From an uncultured Devosia sp. (GTDB lineage: Bacteria; Pseudomonadota; Alphaproteobacteria; Rhizobiales; Devosiaceae): DNA of 11,189 nucleotides. The position numbers and the translations under genes are program-made. This document shows, in pieces, positions 7,161-11,189 of the stretch (position 1 is its first letter; every line of letters begins with the position of its first letter). The notes beneath the pieces were generated by a model. The model did not search any database and was not told the DNA's origin. It saw only the letters and a list, made by a program, of their open reading frames with translations. Location of the stretch: NCBI GenBank assembly GCA_946480655.1, contig CAMLKN010000056.1, forward strand, positions 1-11,189. Reading direction: 5' to 3'.

Positions 7161-7180
7161 TTATTGTCGCTGTTGTTTTC
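7161..7180 (-). promoter_or_regulatory. A-rich (ARN-like) tract in the hfq leader, candidate Hfq self-binding site
   Basis: On the minus strand these 20 nt read as ARN-type triplets (AAC AAC AGC, then GAC AAT and a trailing A), ending about 21 nt before the hfq start codon. The distal face of Hfq is known to bind A-R-N repeats, and Hfq represses its own translation in E. coli. A self-regulatory role here is inference from that similarity. Confidence 0.4.
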
Positions 7181-7205
7181 GCAATGACTTGCGTTCGCAC
7201 TCCAA

Positions 7206-7224
7206 GGGACTGCCGCCCAGTCCC
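7206..7224 (-). other. Stem-loop at the start of the hfq leader
   Basis: GGGACTG and CAGTCCC form a perfect 7-bp stem around a 5-nt loop. If the hfq promoter candidate is right, this hairpin falls within the first few nucleotides of the mRNA and could protect its 5' end. A role as part of an ntrX terminator is less likely, because only two T residues follow it on the minus strand. Confidence 0.45.
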
Positions 7225-7233
7225 GAAGCCCGA

Positions 7234-7262
7234 ATTATCATATGTAAGACAGTATGGCACAA
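7234..7262 (-). promoter_or_regulatory. Sigma-70-type promoter candidate for hfq-hflX
   Basis: On the minus strand the -35 hexamer TTGTGC (7262-7257) and the -10 hexamer GATAAT (7239-7234) are separated by exactly 17 nt. The -10 matches TATAAT at five of six positions and the -35 keeps the TTG core. Transcription would start near 7227, giving a leader of roughly 85-90 nt. It lies in the AT-richest part of the ntrX-hfq gap. Confidence 0.5.
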
Positions 7263-7282
7263 GCGGGCCCAACTGCCTACCC

Positions 7283-7305
7283 GCCCTCATCGCATGGCAG
7301 AGGGC
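7283..7305 (-). terminator. Weak stem-loop 3' of ntrX
   Basis: GCCCTC and GAGGGC (6-bp arms, 11-nt loop) begin 17 nt after the ntrX stop. The sequence that follows on the minus strand is G-rich and not T-rich, so intrinsic termination is doubtful. It could instead stop 3' exonucleases or be chance. The remaining 7140-7321 gap is described under the hfq leader and promoter entries. Confidence 0.25.
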
Positions 7306-7321
7306 CATTTTCATAGCGTTT

Positions 7322-8704
7322 TCAGAGACCGAGCGACTTGATCTTGCGGTGCAGTGCACTGCGCTCCATGCCGACGAACTCGGCCGTCTTGGAAATGTTG
7401 CCGCCGAACCGTTCGATCTGAGCCAGGAGATACTGCCGCTCGAACACTTCGCGCGCCTCGCGCAGGGGAAGGCTCATCAGATGCGCGGAGGCATCCGTGT
7501 CTCCCACCGTGGGCAGCACCTCGCCAATGTCCGAGGGCAACATGGCCGCGGTAATGACCCCATTCTCGGGCTGCTGGTCCTTCATCAGGATCAGCAGGCG
7601 CTCCAGCGAGTTGCGCAACTGGCGGGCATTGCCGGGCCAGTCCTGCGCCTGCAGCACCGCCATGGCGTCATCGCCAATCGTCAGACGCTGCAGATTGTGC
7701 ATGCGGCAAACCTGGTCGATGAACACCGACACAAGCGGCGGGACGTCCTCGCGTCGCTCCCTGAGCGGCGTGAGCGGCAACGGCACGATGGAGAGCCGGT
7801 GGAAGAGGTCGGACCGGAATTCGCCTGACTCCACCTGGGCGGCCACATTCTGCGAGCTGGACGAAATGATGCGCACATCGATCGGCACTGCCTGGCTGCC
7901 ACCAACCCTGTTGAACCGGTTTTCAACCAGGGTCCGCAAAAGGGTGGTCTGCACCTGCTGCGGCAGGGTCGTGACCTCAGAAAGGTAGAGCGTGCCGCCA
8001 TGGGCCCGTTCCAGGGCACCGACTTCCACCTTGAGCAGTCCAGATTTGTCCCGCGCCTCGCGCCCAAACAGCACCACCGGCACTTCTTCGGGTGCATAGA
8101 GCGACGCGTTGATTTCGACGAACGGCGCGTTGGCCCGCGGGCTGCGCTGGTGAATCTGGCGCGCAACCAGGCCCTTGCCTGCACCCGACGGGCCCGAAAC
8201 GAAGATGCGGGAATTGGTGGGCGCGGATTTCTCGATGATCGCTCGGATCTGCTGCAGGGCCGGCGAATTGCCCACCATGTCTACGCTCTTGCTGGCCGAC
8301 CGCTCCTTGAGCTCGGCCACCTCGTTGCGAAGGCGCGTCGCTTCCATTGCCCGCTGCGTCACATGCAGCAAACGGTCAATCTTGAAGGGTTTCTCGATAT
8401 AGTCATAGGCGCCGCGGCGTATGGCGGAGACGGCCGTTTCCACATTGCCGTGGCCGGATATCATGACGACCGGCATATCCGGATGCTGGCTCTGGAACAC
8501 ATCGAGCAGTTGCAGGCCATCGAGGCGAGATCCCTGCATCCAAATGTCGAGGAAGACCAGGCTCGGCCGGCGGCGGGCGATTTCGTTGAGCCCGCTATCG
8601 GCATCATGTGCCTGACGCGCTTCATAGCCCTCGTCCTCGAGGATGCCCGCAATCAGGTCGCGGATATCGTCCTCGTCATCGATGATCAAAATGTCTAGTG
8701 CCAT
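7322..8704 (-). CDS. ntrX: NtrC-family response regulator NtrX with degenerate AAA+ domain
   Basis: NtrX is the cytoplasmic partner of NtrY, linked in alphaproteobacteria to nitrogen metabolism, redox response and envelope or cell-cycle control. The 460 residues show a receiver domain (1-120: D9/D10, phospho-acceptor D53, S83, K105), an AAA+ domain (about 143-370) and a Fis-type helix-turn-helix (about 415-458, FGGNISKTAEFVGMERSALHRKI). The AAA+ domain departs from active sigma-54 activators. Walker A is GPSGAGKG (171-178, K177 kept). The stretch after LFG where GAFTGA normally sits reads REARDKSGLLKVEVGALERAH without the motif. Walker B reads LYLSE (239-243), with Ser in place of the usual Asp at 242. 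The arginine-finger region FRSDLFHRL (296-304) and WPGNARQLRN (356-365) remain. It is unlikely to remodel sigma-54 and probably acts as a DNA-binding regulator or repressor (inference). Its ATG directly follows the ntrY stop. Confidence 0.93.
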   Translation of the reverse strand: MALDILIIDDEDDIRDLIAGILEDEGYEARQAHDADSGLNEIARRRPSLVFLDIWMQGSRLDGLQLLDVFQSQHPDMPVVMISGHGNVETAVSAIRRGAYDYIEKPFKIDRLLHVTQRAMEATRLRNEVAELKERSASKSVDMVGNSPALQQIRAIIEKSAPTNSRIFVSGPSGAGKGLVARQIHQRSPRANAPFVEINASLYAPEEVPVVLFGREARDKSGLLKVEVGALERAHGGTLYLSEVTTLPQQVQTTLLRTLVENRFNRVGGSQAVPIDVRIISSSSQNVAAQVESGEFRSDLFHRLSIVPLPLTPLRERREDVPPLVSVFIDQVCRMHNLQRLTIGDDAMAVLQAQDWPGNARQLRNSLERLLILMKDQQPENGVITAAMLPSDIGEVLPTVGDTDASAHLMSLPLREAREVFERQYLLAQIERFGGNISKTAEFVGMERSALHRKIKSLGL

Positions 8705-11038
8705 TTACTTCTGAACAACCGCAGCAAACTGCGGCTCCTCCTTTTGGGCAGGATTGTCGTCCGCCACGGCGGTTCCTGTCTCGGTGGTGCTCATTGCAGG
8801 GGATTGCAAAGGAAGCGTGAAGGTCACGCAGGCCCCCACCCTGCCCTGTGGATCGGGATCGGCGTCGACAAGTTCGACGATGCCGCCATGCTGCTCGATG
8901 ATGCGAGCAACGATGGCCAGTCCGAGGCCGGTGCCCTTCTCTCTCGTCGTCATATAGGGCTCAAGCAGCCGCTGCCGGTTCTCAGCGGGCCAACCCTTGC
9001 CGTTGTCGGAAACCGAAATGCGGGCATGTTTGCCCTCGATATGCGCCTCGACGGTGATTGTCGGCTGCCAGCCGCTTGCCAGGTCTATGCCTTCGAACGC
9101 CTCGACGGCATTCTTGATCAGGTTGGTCAGCGATTGCGACACCAGCCGCGCGTCGAACCACGCGACGATCGGATCAGCGGGCAGGAGCGTCACGATATTC
9201 ACCTCCGGCAGCCGCACACTTTCAAGGAACACGGCTTGGCGGATGGTATCGCTGAGGTCGGCCGTTTCCGGCGCCGATTCCGGCATGCGCGCAAAGGCCG
9301 AGAATTCGTCGACCATACGGCCGATGTCGCCGACCTGCCGCACGATAGTGTTGATGCACTTGTCGAAGACGTCGCGGTCATCTTCGAGCTTGTTGCCATA
9401 GCGCCGGCGGAGGCGTTCCGCCGAGAGCTGGATGGGCGTGAGCGGATTCTTGATCTCGTGAGCGATCCGTCGCGCCACATCGGCCCAGGCGCTGGTGCGC
9501 TGCGCCGATTCAAGGTCGGTTATGTCATCGAAGGTCAGCACGTAGCCCTTGGACTCGGTTATCGAGCCCTCGCGGGTCAACTGCACCTGATAAATCCGGC
9601 GATTGGTCTCGTTGCCGAGCTGGATCTGGTCACGCACCTGACCGCGCCGCGCAGATCGCGCTTTCTCGAGCGTCGGCCCGATCTCGGGCATGATCTTGTC
9701 CATCGGCTCCCCCATGAGCTCGATTTCCGTCCGCCCCAGCATTTCGCAGGCGCGGGCATTGACGAGAGTCACGGCCCCGAAGGGATCGAGGCCGATAATG
9801 CCGGCCGACACGCCTTCCACCACCGCCTCGGTGAACTGCCGGCGCTTCTCGTTGACCTCATTGGCCTTGAGCAGGTCGAGGCGCTGGGTCTTGAGCTGCT
9901 GGGTCATCCGGTTGAAACCGTTGGACAGGTCGCGCAGATCACCCCTGCCCTCCTGCACCGGCACCTGGACATCGAGGTCGCCCGCGCTCACCCGGCGCGA
10001 GGCGATCATCAGGTTCCGGATCGGGTCGACGAAGCGATTAGCCAGAGCAATGCCGACCCAGAGCGCTGCCAGCAGCAACACCACCGCCAGACCGACATAC
10101 ATGATGGTGAAGGTGATCTGGAACACCAGGCGATTGGACGCGTATTCGCGGTATTCGGTGATGTTCTCGTCCGTGAGCCGCATATACTCGAGCACTTCGG
10201 CGTCGACCGGCCGCGCCACGAAGAGGTAGGTGTCATCGTAGCCGCGCAGCTTGATGACCGAGCCGACAAATTGCGTCGCGCCGGGGGCAATGGGCGTGGG
10301 AATGCCTTCCACCACTCCATCGGTCACCCCGGCCGGCAATTTGGGAAATGACCCGGCGACATTGATCTGCGCCCGCATCAGGGTCTCCCCGGCGCGGTCG
10401 ATCAGGGAGGTAAAGGGCAGAGAACGCGTCACGGCCAGCGCCGTCAGGATGCGCTCGAACCGCTCGGGCTCGTTTTCATATGTGGCGCGCGCCTGTTCGA
10501 GCTCCGTCGCCACCCAGATGATGTCATCCCGCAGGACCTGCGCGTGTTCGAGCATGTAGGAGCGCGCCACCAGGCGCGAGCTTTCCACCATGGCGCGGGT
10601 GCGCTCCGAGAACCACTGGTCGAGGCCCTGGTTGAGGGCAATCGTCGCCACCACAGCCACTAGCGCCGCCGGCACAGCCGCCACGAAGGCAAACATGGCC
10701 ACCATCCGCACTTGCAGGCCCGCACCCGGCACCCCGCGCAGACGGGCCTGGAACAGCAGCACGGCCTCGGTGACGACAAGGGCAATAACCAGCAGCACAA
10801 GAAGGCCGGTAACCACCCAGATCACCGTCCACACGGCCGGCGACGGTTCGATTGTCGTGATCCCCGAAAGAATCAGGAAGGATACCGAGGACATCAACAC
10901 GGAAGCGAAGACGACCACGAAACCGAGCACGCGCAGGGATTGGTTTTGGCGCATGCCGGAGAAGACGCGACCCCGGGGCCGGGATTCGGCCTCGTTGTGG
11001 CTCGTCTGCTCGCTGTTGGCTGCTGCCAATTCGGCCAT
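8705..11038 (-). CDS. ntrY: Membrane sensor histidine kinase NtrY
   Basis: NtrY is the inner-membrane kinase that phosphorylates NtrX. The 777 residues fit the family. The N-terminal sensor has hydrophobic helices at about 36-60, 67-95 and 111-135, then a probable periplasmic stretch (136-303) and a fourth helix (about 304-332). These are followed by HAMP (about 330-385), PAS (about 400-505), HisKA with phospho-acceptor H527 in AHEIKNPLTPIQ, and HATPase_c with N639/N643, DNGKGW (678-683) and GTGLGLA (702-708). All kinase motifs are intact. A tail of about 30 residues, rich in Thr, Ala and Glu, follows the last strand. The start at 11038 is the first ATG; M29 is an alternative that keeps every helix. 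The ribosome site is weak (AAGGA 14 nt away, GGGCGG closer). The TAA stop touches the ntrX ATG in the same frame. Confidence 0.95.
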   Translation of the reverse strand: MAELAAANSEQTSHNEAESRPRGRVFSGMRQNQSLRVLGFVVVFASVLMSSVSFLILSGITTIEPSPAVWTVIWVVTGLLVLLVIALVVTEAVLLFQARLRGVPGAGLQVRMVAMFAFVAAVPAALVAVVATIALNQGLDQWFSERTRAMVESSRLVARSYMLEHAQVLRDDIIWVATELEQARATYENEPERFERILTALAVTRSLPFTSLIDRAGETLMRAQINVAGSFPKLPAGVTDGVVEGIPTPIAPGATQFVGSVIKLRGYDDTYLFVARPVDAEVLEYMRLTDENITEYREYASNRLVFQITFTIMYVGLAVVLLLAALWVGIALANRFVDPIRNLMIASRRVSAGDLDVQVPVQEGRGDLRDLSNGFNRMTQQLKTQRLDLLKANEVNEKRRQFTEAVVEGVSAGIIGLDPFGAVTLVNARACEMLGRTEIELMGEPMDKIMPEIGPTLEKARSARRGQVRDQIQLGNETNRRIYQVQLTREGSITESKGYVLTFDDITDLESAQRTSAWADVARRIAHEIKNPLTPIQLSAERLRRRYGNKLEDDRDVFDKCINTIVRQVGDIGRMVDEFSAFARMPESAPETADLSDTIRQAVFLESVRLPEVNIVTLLPADPIVAWFDARLVSQSLTNLIKNAVEAFEGIDLASGWQPTITVEAHIEGKHARISVSDNGKGWPAENRQRLLEPYMTTREKGTGLGLAIVARIIEQHGGIVELVDADPDPQGRVGACVTFTLPLQSPAMSTTETGTAVADDNPAQKEEPQFAAVVQK
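8719..8742 (-). promoter_or_regulatory. Perfect Shine-Dalgarno followed by a hairpin just upstream of ntrX
   Basis: On the minus strand AGGAGG (8742-8737) is followed after 2 nt by CCGCAG-TTTG-CTGCGG (8734-8719), a perfect 6-bp stem with a four-base loop. The ntrX ATG lies 14 nt further on. In linear distance the AGGAGG is 32 nt from the ATG, too far for direct use. Folding of the hairpin brings it to about 16 nt. All of this lies within the last codons of ntrY. No better ribosome site precedes ntrX. Confidence 0.5.
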
Positions 11039-11189
11039 GTACCGCCCAGTTTCCTTCGCTTTTCAACCCGATCACGATCAACGCGACGTGTCCGCAGAGC
11101 CCCTCACATAGGTGCAATGCCGACCGGAAAGCGAAGCCTGACCCAATTCAGGCGACCCTTCAAGACAATTGTTGCCAAAATGTGACACT
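11039..11189. other. Region upstream of ntrY, no gene recognised
   Basis: No frame on either strand in these 151 nt resembles a known protein. In particular the minus strand does not show the Fis-like C-terminus expected if ntrC ended here. It must hold at least the ntrY ribosome site and possibly its promoter. A CTATGT -10-like element (minus strand, about 11107-11112) lacks a convincing -35. The last 30 nt are relatively AT-rich and contain the short palindrome ACAATTGT. Confidence 0.4.

Noticed and set aside
8744..10351. Long open frame on the plus strand opposite ntrY (535 codons)
   Set aside because: It is antisense to a complete kinase with all motifs. Its His/Arg/Asp-rich composition is typical of a GC-rich shadow frame, and no domain is recognisable.

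Overview
The window looks like a chromosomal segment of a GC-rich alphaproteobacterium, most likely of the order Hyphomicrobiales (Rhizobiales). The reasons are an NtrY-NtrX pair next to hfq-hflX with mazG beside it, an alphaproteobacterial-type short Hfq, and an NtrX of the subtype without a GAFTGA loop. A Devosia-like genus is a guess from general resemblance and was not tested. No tRNA, rRNA, insertion sequence, prophage gene or CRISPR array is visible.

Layout. (1) 1-4200, plus strand: the 3' part of a potassium-uptake operon. It holds the end of kdpB (P-type ATPase subunit), then kdpC, kdpD (sensor kinase) and kdpE (response regulator). The genes are tightly packed: kdpB-kdpC are 10 nt apart, kdpC-kdpD abut and kdpD-kdpE overlap by ATGA. 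(2) 4155-4565, minus strand: a small zinc-binding GFA-family (CENP-V fold) protein. Its 3' end overlaps the 3' end of kdpE by 46 nt, and its coding sequence contains a near-perfect 26-bp palindrome. (3) 4566-4705: a divergent intergenic region. (4) 4706-5515, plus strand: mazG, a house-cleaning nucleotide pyrophosphohydrolase, converging on hflX with a 4-nt overlap. (5) 5512-7139, minus strand: hfq-hflX, transcribed hfq first from a recognisable promoter about 100 nt upstream. (6) 7322-11038, minus strand: ntrY-ntrX, a membrane sensor kinase and its response regulator. The two genes abut in the same reading frame, separated only by one TAA stop. (7) 11039-11189: the region upstream of ntrY, with no gene recognised.

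Together the window holds two complete two-component systems: KdpDE for potassium limitation and turgor, and NtrYX for nitrogen, redox and envelope-linked control. It also holds RNA-based regulation (Hfq), ribosome rescue and splitting (HflX) and nucleotide-pool sanitation (MazG). These are well-known families in largely familiar order. I do not see a wholly new system. The points most worth a second look are the degenerate ATPase of NtrX (no GAFTGA loop, Walker B Asp replaced by Ser), the ntrY/ntrX junction (in-frame stop-start, with a hairpin between a perfect Shine-Dalgarno and the start), the hfq leader with a candidate self-binding site, and the palindrome in the GFA gene that could end kdp transcription.
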